64,000 nt of DNA, from the NCBI GenBank assembly GCA_002633025.1, contig NMRB01000224.1:93218-157217 (forward strand), given 5' to 3'. The position numbers and the translations under genes were made by a program. Each line of letters starts with the position of its first letter. The first letter of the stretch is position 1. Below are positions 44,702 to 55,186 of this stretch, piece after piece. This stretch comes from Notospermus geniculatus. Its lineage: Eukaryota; Nemertea; Pilidiophora; Heteronemertea; Lineidae. Under the pieces are notes generated by a model. The model had not been told where the DNA came from. It saw only the letters and a program-made list of their open reading frames with translations, and searched no databases.

Positions 44702-46344
44702 ATGACAACGACTACGTCTTCGTACCCTGTCACAGCCTCACAGGCAGTCGTCAGCACGGAGGTGAGCCAGGAGGTGTTGATTCTTCGTGTCGTCTACATC
44801 ATCGCTACGAGGTACTCCTGGATCGTCATCATAGCCGTCGGACTTTTCGGAAACATCATGTCCATATTGATAACAGTACAGAAGGATAATAGACGAATCT
44901 CGACCTGTAACTACATGACTGCCTTAGCTGTGGCTGATTCAGGTGTTCTTGTCGTGGAACTTGTATGGGGGGTATTTCTCCATATATGGGACTGGCATCC
45001 ACCGACGGAATTCGACATGCAGTGAGTATCGGAGTACAGATGTTTGAAGCTTTTTGCTAATAACGGCATATGATATGCAAAGAGTGTTTCAGTTTTTTTA
45101 GCCCACCCGGCATTTAAAGCGGACTGTTCGTGCCGAGTCGAAGATTCCACAGCACCGTTTCCGGAGCGGCCGCCGCAATGCATTTACCAGTTGTTGTTAC
45201 GAATAAAACGGGACGTTTTATTATTTTTGGTTCACTTTGGACAGACACGAGCAATCCGCTTTAAGGGCCTAATGGCAGAGCGATAATGATATTCCTCAAC
45301 AAGTCTTCCCTTTCAGGCTGATGTGGTATCTTGCCTACGTGTTCGCCATCTCCTCTGGCTTCTACCTAGCCGAGATGACGGTGGACAGGTTGATAGTGGT
45401 CAGATTCCCGATGGCTGCTCCACGGCTCTGTACTTCACGCCGGGCCATTATAACTATTGCCGTGACATTTGTTTTGATCAGTGGCTTGAATCTGTATATT
45501 ATGTTTACCTATAAGTACGTTCAAGACAAAGACACAGGTAAGGAATAGCGTTGAATAGGTCGTCGTCGTCACCATCGGAATGGTATTTCGATGGGAGGGG
45601 AGGGGGCACTGTTCCTCAAAAACGTACAAAAAACGTATTTTTCACACAGAACTAGGACGGAGTTGTACACAACTTCTATTAGGCATACAGTCTACAATCC
45701 AACCTGTAGTATATCAATCCCTGCTGTCCAAATGAGTCATTTTTATTGTCCTGTATCTCCCGTCTCATATATTTGTTGATGCTTTGATAGAGATTTTTAT
45801 AGTGTGATAATGAAGAGACCAGTCTGATTTCGGTCATGTCGTTTCAGGACAGGGCATTCTGCGCATGACCGTCGAAGACGCTCCAGAATTAGAAAATCTC
45901 GGGAATTCGGCGCAGTTAGCCATCGGGACAGTTCTGCCTTTTGTAATTATTGTTTTCTGCAACGTGTGGATCGTTATCGCCCTTCACAACGCATCTAAAG
46001 AAAGGAACAAAATGGGTGTCAGCAACAATGACAAAAAAACACGAGAGAAGGAGACAAACTACTTGACCAGAATGTTGATTCTTGTCAGTATCGCTTACGT
46101 CATGACGTCTATTCCTTTTCGAATGTATGACGTCATCATCGGGCTCCAAGAAGTCAAGGCTACGTATGATATGAAAAAGGAATACTGGTCCTTGAGATAC
46201 TACTGTCAACATTTTATAATGCTTAACATCTGGGAGATGAATTTTGGTATTAATTTCTACCTGTACTGCATCGGGGGTGGTAAGAAGTTTCGGAACGACG
46301 TAAAGGAGAGATTGATGCCCATGCTGCTTTGTTTTAAAAAATAA
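44702..46344 (+). CDS. GPCR B: rhodopsin-class (peptide-receptor-like) G-protein-coupled receptor, 345 aa
   Basis: Exons 44702-45021, 45317-45537, 45848-46344, with GT/AG sites and phases 2 and 1; stop TAA at 46342. Exon 1 holds the N-terminus, TM1 (VGLFGNIMSIL) and TM2 (LAVAD). Exon 2 holds TM3-TM4, with EMTVDRLIVVRFP in place of DRY. Exon 3 holds TM5 (LAIGTVLPFVIIVFCNVWIV), a basic third loop (KKTREKETNYL), TM6 (SIAYVMTSIPFRMY) and TM7 (MNFGINFYLYCIGGGKKFRN), where NFxxY replaces NPxxY. Length fits a short class A receptor acting at the plasma membrane. No Cys is present at the TM3 start or in loop 2, so the usual disulphide seems missing. The ligand is unknown; FMRFamide/thyrotropin-releasing-type receptors are only an overall resemblance. 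Confidence 0.85.
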
Positions 46345-47258
46345 TGAAGAAATTCTTTAGGCAAAGAATCCTTTCAAGTGTAATCTCTTTGCGATTAGGG
46401 AAAGAGGGATAAAATGAATACCTAATTTAGACAACTTTGGAATTTACATAACACATCATGAGTATCCGGACTAATCAGGGGATTCATTCATAACCTTTTA
46501 AAATATCAATGTTCATCGTTTAGGTGGCCCCACCATCTTGATTTCTCCTGGATTTCGTGGAAACTTGCCGGACCGGTGTAAATGTCTATTTGGTAGGCAA
46601 ATTCGGTTGGCAACCAATCGCATGTTTTGGTTTGCCTACCAGATAATAAGTGCGCATGCGTGAAATTCGATATGGCGGGGCTGTCGAAATGTCGAAACGA
46701 TGAATTATTTCTGAGATGACTGGACATACTATGGTAACGAATCGACAAATGAAATGTTCTTTTCTTGCTTTTCGATACAACATACGTATGTCCCGCCAAA
46801 CCAGATGGCATATTTTGAAGATTTGACAACCTATTGTAGAGATGTACTTATGAGCTCCATCGACAAGAATTCCTTTGCCTATCAACCTGACGTTGACTCT
46901 ACCACGACATTATCACCTATGGAGTCTATTTTTCGGCTGAATTAATGTCATGGTACAGCTTATGTCAGTAAAGAAGCAGCTTTTGAATTGTCGTTCCAAG
47001 ATGAACGATCAGGTGATAATTCTTCTCTCTCATATCTACTGAACCTGTTTATCCCCATCATGAGTGGTTTTACTCGGGTCATGCGATCTTCCTTCATTTG
47101 TGGGACTCATCACTGCTGAGTCTATGAGTTGAACATGTCAGGCAACTAAATGATCATGACCTGGCGTGTTCATCTCTTGGAGTCAACGACGTGACACGTG
47201 TTACAAGCATGACGGAGGCTTGTCGTCCCAGTGCATTTGATGTGGAATGACGTATTAA

Positions 47259-47391
47259 AGGCCGGGTTCACACAGAGCTACACCTACACGGACACGGCTT
47301 GCAAACAAAGGTTTCATGGTCATGAACCCTTTGTGAAGCCATTGTTCGCCGGCATATCCGTGTACCGTGTAGCTCTATGTGAACCCAACCT
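47259..47391. mobile_element. hairpin MITE
   Basis: Arms AGGCCGGGTTCACACAGAGC and GTAGCTCTATGTGAACCCAACC. Confidence 0.75.
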
Positions 47392-47501
47392 AAAGGTAAA
47401 GTAAGCAAAAAAATCATAAAATAGTATGAGATTTTTCTTTCCCTCATGATATGGGAACCGGTGTCCTTTCTTCTAAATGTCCTCAGTTGGAAAACAGGAG
47501 C

Positions 47502-47640
47502 TGGTTACACAAAGGCATACTAGGCGTAGTATCATTCTATCTCCTAGTTGGCTTCTAAATTCGTATACAAACGCATACAAAGTTAGAAGCCAACTCCTCG
47601 GAGATAGAATGATACTACGCCTATGCTTTTGTGCAACCGG
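47502..47640. mobile_element. hairpin MITE
   Basis: Arms GGTTACACAAAGGCATACTA / GGCGTAGTATCATTCTATCTCC and their complement, ending CTTTTGTGCAACC. Confidence 0.8.
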
Positions 47641-47744
47641 GCCCAGGCCGCCATGAAAAATGTACTAACTGTATGTTAACTCCTACCCATCCTGATTTCA
47701 AAATACAATATACATATACTCAACTCAGGTCACCAAATTCTACA

Positions 47745-48192
47745 GGAAGAAGAGCCTCCTCTCAGAAAGAAAACGCTCTCTGTCACTGATACTTGACTGT
47801 AACAATAAACAAAAGGGTTTTTTTTAAAAGGAGAGTGATATTTAATTCGCCCGACACCGGCTTCAACGGCGACAGAGAATACGATGCCAAAAAATACTTA
47901 CTATACGTTCAGGTAAAAACGCTCAAGGTATAAAGTGTCCGGAGCAGCAGTTATTACAGAGACAAAGGTATTGCACCAAGTAACCTAGTGGTCAACAACT
48001 ACTGCAGGCTGACTGATATCTGTCCTGTGGCGATGACATAGGTGCTGAAAAATCCAAGAATAAGCTGCTCGAATTCAAACACTGATGAGGGATTCCTCAA
48101 CTAGATTTGTTGTACCTCATTTGCCTCGTTAGGTTACTACGATTCCTTCAGTGATCATTTCACTCCTTGAAAGCATCGGTGGTGATGGAATA
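47745..48192 (+). promoter_or_regulatory. 5' flank of GPCR C, conserved with that of D
   Basis: Aligns discontinuously with 53700-54192: shared CCTCCTCTCAGAA, AAAAACGCTCA, GAGCAG, TCCAAGAATAAGC and a TGATCATTT-ACTCC block just before the ATG. Gene E keeps the last part (TTCATTTCACTCC, ATCGGTGGTGATGGAATAATGG). Promoter or 5' UTR function is inferred from conservation beside start codons. Confidence 0.5.
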
Positions 48193-51027
48193 ATGGCAGA
48201 GCCATCGTACCCCATCACTCTCTCATCAGCACCAGTCAGCACGGAGGTAGACCCAGAGGTGCTCATCCTTCGTATTGTATACGACATCGCCGCGAAGTAT
48301 TCATGGATTCCAATTATGGCTGCTGGACTTTTTGGAAACATCATGTCCATATTGATAACAGTACAGAAGGATAGCAGACGAATCTCGACCTGTAACTATA
48401 TGACTGCCTTAGCTCTGGCTGATTCAGGAGTTCTTGTTTCTTGTCTTGTGTATGGGGTATTTCTCAATATATGGAAAACAAATCCACCGAACCTGTTTGA
48501 CCTGCGGTGAGTGACCGAATATATGTATGTAACACCATTGGTAGCACAAAAAATACATGGAAGGCGTTCGATCATATCGTTTGACCACGGCCACAAAAAT
48601 CCGTTGTTAGAAACACACTACAGATACATATTGTTGGAACCAGATGATGCACTTGGCCAAGCCACAGGCCCCAGTTCCAGAAACAGTGTTAAATTTAATG
48701 TGGCGTTAAGCAGGCCTCACACGAGGACGGTTCTGACGGCGGTTCAGCACGGTTCAATTGGGAGGTTTAGAAATCAAGCGATAAATGCAATATAAAATCC
48801 GGTTAATGTGTCGTATGAAAAATAAAGTTATCATTTGATTTCTAAACCTCCCTATTGAACCGTGCTGAACCGCCGTCAGAACCGTCCTCGTGTGAGGCCT
48901 GCTTTAGGGATAACGCCACGTTAGCCAGCGATAGCTAACTGGCGCTAGATAGTGGTTTCAGAGACAGTGTTAGCACCAGCGATAACTAACGCTGTCTAAC
49001 GCCAGCTAACGCCATGTTTAACGCTGGTTGCTAGGGATATGTTTTCTTGACAATGTAAATTCAAGATGGCAGCCAATGGTGCAACCATGTCAAGTGTGTC
49101 AAGAAAAACAGGGAGAAACCACCAAATTTAAGTTATCCTGAGTCAGTTTCTTGAGTGCAACATGCAGCAGAGGAGTTTCTGACAGTCAGGGGCAAGTTTG
49201 GGTCCCTTGTGTGAAAAATGGACAATCTTCCAAGTTAGAGGCAGTCAGCCAACTTGTGAACATTTCATACATGCATTTCTTTTTCAGTCTCCAAATTTAT
49301 AGTTCATATTGAAATAAAATACACATAATTGCCATAAAATGCAACATTTAGGGCCGTCTAGGAAAGGAATATGGAAGTTAGCGCTAACTACCGCTGGCTA
49401 GAGGTGGGTCACACAGGCGTTAACTTAAACGCTGACTTATCGCCCACTTAGCGCCATTGTCAGACTATCGCTCTTTCTGGAACCCGCTTAGCGCCACGCT
49501 AAAGTTAACATGGCGCTAACTAGGATTTAACGCCACAATAAGGGCTATCGCTTATTTAGCGTTGTTTCAGGAACTGGGCCCTGATTGCAAACATATCTTG
49601 CTATTTTGATTAAAGCCAGCCTGCTATTTTGTTTTCCACTGATGCTCAAACTGTTGACAAAGAATGTTCAGTGTATACAGGTAGTATGTTTTTGTCCTGA
49701 AGAACACGTCATCACGGGTGTGTTTCAAACGGCTGAAATATTTTGTATTTCCTTTGCATTTGTATTACTCCCCTCATTAATTCTTTTTTAGGCTCATTTG
49801 GTATCTGACCCACGCCTTTGCAATATTATCAGGTTTTTTCTTGGCCGAGATGACGGTGGACAGGTTGATAGTGGTCAGATTCCCGATGGCTGCTCCAGGT
49901 CTCTGTACTTCACGCCGGGCCATTATAACTATTGCTGTGACATTTGTTTTGGTCAGTGGCTTCAATCTCTATATCATGTTTACCTTTGAGTATGTTCCAG
50001 ACGAATATACCGGTAAGGAGGAGATGGTGTAGTCACAAGGTGACCCTTTTTTCAACACTGCCTGTCAAGTCTGTGTATGTCTGGCAATATTTTCGAATGT
50101 AGGAAAAAAATCCCCCCGGAAAAATCCCCCAGGAAAAATCCAGTTTTTGGTAAAGTAGAAAAAATCCCCCTAGAAAGAATCCCCTTTTTGGTAAAGTAGG
50201 AAAAAATCCCCCTCTTGGTAAAGTAGTTTAAGATGCACGCCTCCAGACCAGTTTCCGGTCGTAGTTTCCGGAGGTTCCGCAAAATCGATATGGCCGTTGT
50301 TGTGTACACGCCATAGTCATGAAGTGTGTGTTTATATCCCAATACACGGCTGCTGAAGCCTGGGGGAACGAGGCCGAGTGCGCCACCCCTGAGGTCACCT
50401 TGTGAACATGTCGCCGCCAGGCTTTGGTCATTAGATTTGTTTGTGTTTTGAGGGAAATCTAATTCCCCGGAGTCTGATTCTCAAAGTGAGATAAGGACGA
50501 TTCGAGTCTGAAATTTTGCTTATGTCATTTCAGGACAGGGCATTCTGCGCATGATCGTCGAGGGCGCCCCTGAATTAGAAAATCTCGGGAATTCGACGCA
50601 GTTAGCCATCGGGACAGTTCTGCCTTTTGTCATTATTGTTTTCTGTAATGTGTGGATCGTAATCGCGCTGAACAATGCATCTAAGGAAAGGAACAAAATG
50701 GGTGTCAGCAACAAGGACAAAAAAACACGAGAGAAGGAGACAAACTACTTGACCAGAATGTTGATTCTTGTCAGTATCGCTTACGTCATGACGTCAATTC
50801 CTTTTAGAATGTATATTCTCATCAGAGGGCTCCCAGAGATTAACAAATTTTACGATATGACAAAGGAATATTGGTCATTGCGATATTTCAGTCAGCACTT
50901 CATTTTGCTGAACAGCTGGAACATAAATTTTAGTATCAATTTCTATTTGTATTGCATCGGGGGTGGTAAGAAATTTCGAAATGATGTCAAAGAGAAATTA
51001 TGGTCGATTTTTGGTTGCTTTTCGTAA
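48193..51027 (+). CDS. GPCR C: rhodopsin-class receptor, 342 aa
   Basis: Exons 48193-48506, 49792-50012, 50534-51027, same phases as B (2, 1), stop TAA at 51025. Starts MAEPSYPITLSSAPVSTEVD; the ATG is preceded by a conserved GTGGTGATGGAATA. TM1 and TM2 as in B; TM2 ends with SCLVYGVFLNIW. TM3 segment SGFFLAEMTVDRLIVVRFP; TM6 SIAYVMTSIPFRMY; TM7 NINFSINFYLYCIGGGKKF. The predicted extracellular third loop (IRGLPEINKFYDMTKEYW) differs most from B, which could reflect ligand specificity. Intron 1 is enlarged by a 0.9 kb fold-back element containing another MITE. No Cys at the TM3 start (FDLRLIWYL). Confidence 0.85.
48665..49583. mobile_element. 0.9 kb fold-back element in GPCR C intron 1
   Basis: Outer ends CAGGCCCCAGTTCCAGAAAC and TTTCAGGAACTGGGCCCTG are inverted. 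The arms are dense in degenerate palindromic units of the form GTTAGCGCTAAC / TTAGCGCCA. Contains the nested element at 48708-48904. Confidence 0.8.
48708..48904. mobile_element. MITE nested in the fold-back element
   Basis: 197 bp near-perfect hairpin, ends AAGCAGGCCTCACACGAGGA and TCCTCGTGTGAGGCCTGCTT, with a long second arm GGTTCTGACGGCGGTTCAGC. Confidence 0.9.
50095..50226. repeat. A/C-rich tandem repeats in GPCR C intron 2
   Basis: Degenerate units such as GGAAAAATCCCCC and TTTTTGGTAAAGTAG, repeated four or more times. Confidence 0.75.
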
Positions 51028-51045
51028 TGGCACCATATGAATCAC

Positions 51046-51185
51046 GGGACCTTATTCACGAAGCTCTCGTAACTTACGGGAGTGCGTAAACTATTGTCCA
51101 TTTGCGGACAACCTATTGTTCACTATCAGCCTGACAAAGGATTTGCGTGTCCTTAAAGTTACGGGAGCTTTGTGAATAAGGTCCC
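51046..51185. mobile_element. hairpin MITE downstream of GPCR C
   Basis: Arms GGGACCTTATTCACGAAGCT and AGCTTTGTGAATAAGGTCCC with inner TAACTTACGGGAG. Begins about 20 bp after the stop codon and so may lie in the 3' UTR. Confidence 0.85.
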
Positions 51186-51348
51186 TGTAGTTTATGAGGA
51201 CCTTTCGATTAATGCAATGAATAAAATGCCAAAAGTTGTCATAAAAGTTGACTGGAATGTCTCGTGCGTTGTTTGACCTTTCTTGCAATGGGAGACTTTC
51301 CTGCCGTTAGAGGCCACCACAGTGTGCGGCGGACTTCCGCACTAGAGA

Positions 51349-51407
51349 ATTCAGCTTAGACAAATTTCATTCCTGACCAATTTCGAAGCAGAATTCCCTA
51401 GTGTGCG
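51349..51407. repeat. short hairpin
   Basis: GCACTAGAGAATTCAGCTT against GCAGAATTCCCTAGTGTGC. Confidence 0.6.
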
Positions 51408-51833
51408 GGCAATTTCAGGGAAGAATTTTGTCATTTGTAGCGGCTACACTGCTGTTCCGCTCGCTCACTCGCCTGCACACATAATGGCGAAGAGGATATT
51501 GCTTGTGCAGACTTAGTCTCACGCGGTCAGACTCTTACATTACCATTACAGAGTCTGACACCACTCGTGTATATTTTATGCACGGTCAATACATTGAGAG
51601 AGCAGTGTCCCGAATCAAGAAAGTGAGTTACAGTAATTATTTCACCAGCTTCGAGTTTTTTGTACGATTTTTTGAGAAAATTTCGAGGTTATTTTTAAGG
51701 ACGCCTACTGATTGGTCATATTGAATCACATGATCTCGGCATAGTCTGCTACAGTTAAAAAATAGCCGCCATCCTTTTCATCACTTGGGAAGTTCGACGC
51801 GCTGTGACACATTTAAACCCTTCATCAGGTACG

Positions 51834-52896
51834 ATACCTATGAGGCGCCATGTGGGAATTTAATTGTTTACCAAAATTATTTGAAATAATATCATTGTTT
51901 CAAACCATAAATGTACGTATTTTGACTTATTTCATCCAATAAAAGTTACAAAACCATGGAATTATTTTTCAAACCATGAATTAGACTAAACAGTCATATG
52001 GTTTCATTCAATGAAACTTAGACAAATTCATGGTTTTGAAAACATACCTTGCTTTCAAACCATAACAAAATTATTTCAAACCATGAAGTTCATGCAAATT
52101 CATGGTTTACAAATCACGAAAAATCGGCAAATATCTTGGTTTTCAAACCATGAATATCAAATCCTTCATTGATTGTAAACAATGAACATTTGTTTGCAAA
52201 CCATGATAATCCACAAAAGCATGGTTTTCAATCCCATGATTACAGCAGAACTCATGGTTTACAAACCATGGAAATAGTCAAATCCATGGTATGCGTATAA
52301 TTGTATGCGCAGTGGAACAATGGACTGATCCTCTGCCCGCTGTCTACTGGTCGAGTGCAGCGGAACGGAACGAAACGAGGGCAGAGACCAATCTACTAGT
52401 ATGTTCCACTGCGCATACAATTATACGCATACCATGGATGTGGCGATTTCCATGGTTTGCAAACCATGTGTTTTGCACCAATCATGGTTTCCCAAACCAT
52501 GCTTTTGCGGATTATTATGGTTTGCAAAGCATGATTTTTGCAATTTGCAATGTTTACAATCCATGATGCGTTCACATTATTACGATTTGAAAACAAATAA
52601 TTTTGCCGATTTTATGGTTTTGTATATCATTCTCATGGTTTGCAAACCATGAAATTGCATGAACTTCATGGCTTGAAAGTAAGTTATGTTTTCAAAACCA
52701 TGAATTTGTGAAAGTTTCATGGGAATGAAACCATGTTTAATATAAATTCTGGTTTGAATAATAATTTCATGGTTTTATATATAACTTTATTGGATGAAAT
52801 AAGTCAAAATACGTACATTTATGGTTTGAAACAATGACATTATTTCCAAATAATTTTGGAAACAATTAAATTCCCACATGGCGCCTCATAGATACC
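51834..52896. mobile_element. 1.06 kb palindrome made of AAACCATG/CATGGTTT units
   Basis: Left arm begins ATACCTATGAGGCGCCATGT and the right arm ends ACATGGCGCCTCATAGATAC. The arms (about 450 bp each) align as reverse complements with moderate divergence. Within each arm CATGGTTT and AAACCATG alternate every 30-40 bp, often as CATGGTTTGCAAACCATG, so the element is palindromic at two scales. The centre is occupied by the hairpin 52285-52436. No coding frame is credible. Confidence 0.85.
52285..52436. mobile_element. hairpin element at the centre of the 1.06 kb palindrome
   Basis: Arms CATGGTATGCGTATAATTGT / ATGCGCAGTGGAAC and the exact complement ending ACAATTATACGCATACCATG. Confidence 0.85.
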
Positions 52897-53390
52897 AAAC
52901 TTCAACCCATTGTTTCAAGAGAAGCAATAGTTTCCATGCCTAATTATTGATAACTAAGATCATTCAAATACGTAGATTCGAACAGTCTTGTCGATAAGTC
53001 CTGATCGGTGTGCCCACTCTCGAGCACTGGGGTAGGCCTATACGGTGTACATCGATCGTGTGTTATGTACAGTCTGAACTAATAGAAGGTCGCCATATAC
53101 ATTGCGTGCCGCCGCTTTATGCAAGCCTGATTCCTGCAGCCATCGATGGTGGCGCTGACTGATATTCACAACGCCATCTGGAGTGGGCTAGTGGAACCAC
53201 GCTAACATCCTCTAACAGGCGAGACAGACCAGTGCGATGTATGTTGGTAGTTTTCATATCGATGATTCATGCATGCATGGAGGTTCTTCGTATATCACAG
53301 TGCATACCAGCAATACTTTTATGCACCTCAAAGGGAATTAATCTGCCTAAATTTCCCCTGGGCCTAACACCTGCAAATCATTTTTGCCAT

Positions 53391-53626
53391 TAAAGTCTGG
53401 CAACATCTATCTTCGACCAAAAGGAATGCGGAAGTCATGTAATGTGACAGAGCTTTGCGGTTTATAATCATGCCTGTCGATCACTTGTGGTCGTTCCCCA
53501 ATTGTTTGCGTTGTCCGCCGGTCATTCAATAGCCGCGTGTGATTAAAGGTCCGTGGAAAATCCAACGATCAATTTCCTAGCTTCCGCATTCCATTAGGTC
53601 AAAGATAGATGTTGCCAGACTTTACA
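53391..53626. mobile_element. TIR element (TAAAGTCTGGCAACATCTAT)
   Basis: 236 bp. Ends TAAAGTCTGGCAACATCTAT and ATAGATGTTGCCAGACTTTA are exact complements; the inner arms GGAATGCGGAAG / CTTCCGCATTCC extend the stem. Confidence 0.85.
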
Positions 53627-53699
53627 CCCATTTGGAAAACAGGTCCCCGTGGCAGTGTATCTATTCCTGGCCATCTTGATTGTAGGCCAGTAGTGTCAA

Positions 53700-54192
53700 A
53701 TAATTGAAATATAGAGAATCCTCCTCTCAGAATGAAACAAGTTTCTGTCAGTTGATAGCCTACTTGGCCGTATCAATACACAAGATGTTGATATTTGATC
53801 GAACTACACAGGCTTCGAAAGCGACTTTACAGAGAATGAGACAACTTAGCCTACTCACGCCAAATAAAAACGCTCAGGATATCACGTACACAGAGCAGTA
53901 ACAACCGACAGAGAGGAAGGTTTGGAAGCGTTGCATGAAGTGAGTCACTTTTTTACTGGGCTACAACTACTGTTCCAGATGGTTGTGCAGCAAGGCAGAA
54001 TTCAGATCTGCCTCGTGCTTGGGTGATGGCATAAATGCGGAGAAGTCCAAGAATAAGCAGCACACACACAATTTAGATATGGTTTCATCAGTCACAATCC
54101 GGTACATGTAGGCTACAGCGCATTTGCGTCGTAAGCACAGTAAATTCCGTGATCATTTTACTCCACGGAGTGTGTAGTAAGTTTCTGGAACG
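53700..54192 (+). promoter_or_regulatory. 5' flank of GPCR D, conserved with that of C
   Basis: Diverged copy of 47745-48192 (CCTCCTCTCAGAATGAAA, AAAACGCTCAGGATATCA, GTCCAAGAATAAGCAGC). Shows that the duplication unit included upstream DNA. Confidence 0.5.
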
Positions 54193-54815
54193 ATGGCGGA
54201 GCCACTATATCCATTCGCTTCTTCATTATCGCCAGTCAGCACGGAGGTAGACCCAGAGTGCTCATCCTTCGTATTGTGTACGATATCGCCACGAAATATT
54301 CATGGATTCCTCTCAGCCATGCCCATTGGAATTTTCGGAAACATCATGTCCACTCAGTTACTGGGTTTCATTTCGTCCATCCAAACCAAATCTGTCACTG
54401 AGGCGGAGGTTTCATGATAGAGAGTGTACTGCATTCGATTGAACTAACGTTCACAGAAGTCACCAGTTTACCACTGAGTTGAATAGGCCTAAGTCATGGT
54501 CAAACAACAAATGAAAATGAATTGGCGTGTTCAACTCAAAATGTCACTAATGACTCTACATGTACGTGAAGCGCCGCGAATGGACTGTGCATGCAGTTAC
54601 ACCCAAATATGGAGAGTTCGATGCAGGTCCAATGTACCAAAACTTACATGGGGTGGCCTTTTACCTCTACCAGCCATCGGGTACAACTACAGTGTTAGTC
54701 TTTTGGTTTTCAGCAACAAAAACCAGAGAACAGAAGAGATTAACGAAAGGTGCGATATGACAAAGGAATAGGCTACTGGTCCAAGAGATACTTTTGTAAA
54801 CATGACTTCCTTAGT
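54193..54815 (+). pseudogene. GPCR D: decayed copy of the GPCR array
   Basis: Begins ATGGCGGAGCCACTATATCC like C and E. One G is missing in GTAGACCCAGAGTGCTC (others have GAGGTGCTC), shifting the frame after about 22 codons. Sequence resembles TM1 again (GGAATTTTCGGAAACATCAT) up to about 54350 and then is lost. Only a trace of exon 3 survives at about 54750-54815 (GATATGACAAAGGAATA, TGGTCCAAGAGATAC). TM2 through TM6 are absent. Clearly non-functional as a receptor. Confidence 0.8.
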
Positions 54816-55036
54816 GCTGGACTCACAGCAGGTGAAACCATAAGTTCGACTGGTCAGGCATCTTACCGGAAGTGACTTCCTTGACTCAAGGAAATTCCCT
54901 GGACTCGAGAGGTGAATCCATGAGTTGAACTGGTCAAGTATTAACTGATGATACTTCTACCTGACATGTTCATCTTTTGGCCCTACCACTTACACGCATG
55001 ACAAGCATGACGATGGCGTGTGAAGATCATTAATTA

Positions 55037-55066
55037 TGGTCCCTACATTGTCAATGTAGGGACCAT
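55037..55066. repeat. short perfect palindrome
   Basis: ATGGTCCCTACATTG followed by its exact reverse complement, about 120 bp before the GPCR E start codon. Confidence 0.8.
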
Positions 55067-55186
55067 CTTGATATCAGCTTATGTTCAGACATTCCTCAAC
55101 CAGATTTCGGTGTACCTCATTCGTCTCGTTCCTACGACTGCTTCAGCGTTCATTTCACTCCTGTAAGAATCGGTGGTGATGGAATA

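Larger units (their letters stand above)
34513..45077. repeat. 10.6 kb duplicated block, copy 2
   Basis: Colinear with 19040-29400. It contains extra elements absent from copy 1 (35174-35403, 36486-36628, 38651-38776, 38888-39885), lacks the 24196-24614 segment and the LINE fragment, and has a 573-n gap. It continues past the block end into the complete GPCR gene B. Confidence 0.9.
46345..47740. other. GPCR B/C spacer with hairpin elements
   Basis: No gene seen. Contains an inverted repeat at about 46590-46650 (TTGGTAGGCAAATTCGGTTG / TTTGCCTACCAGATAAT). A stretch near 47115-47220 (GAGTTGAACATGTCAGG, GTTCATCTCTTGG) is also found between D and E at about 54900-55020, indicating that spacers were duplicated with the genes. 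Confidence 0.6.

Noticed and set aside
48511-48795. 94-codon frame after GPCR C exon 1
   Set aside because: Lies beyond a good GTGAGT donor and runs into a MITE; intronic.
52291-52652. Plus-strand frames of 83-91 codons inside the 1.06 kb palindrome
   Set aside because: They read through the hairpin arms; composition reflects the CATGGTTT repeats.
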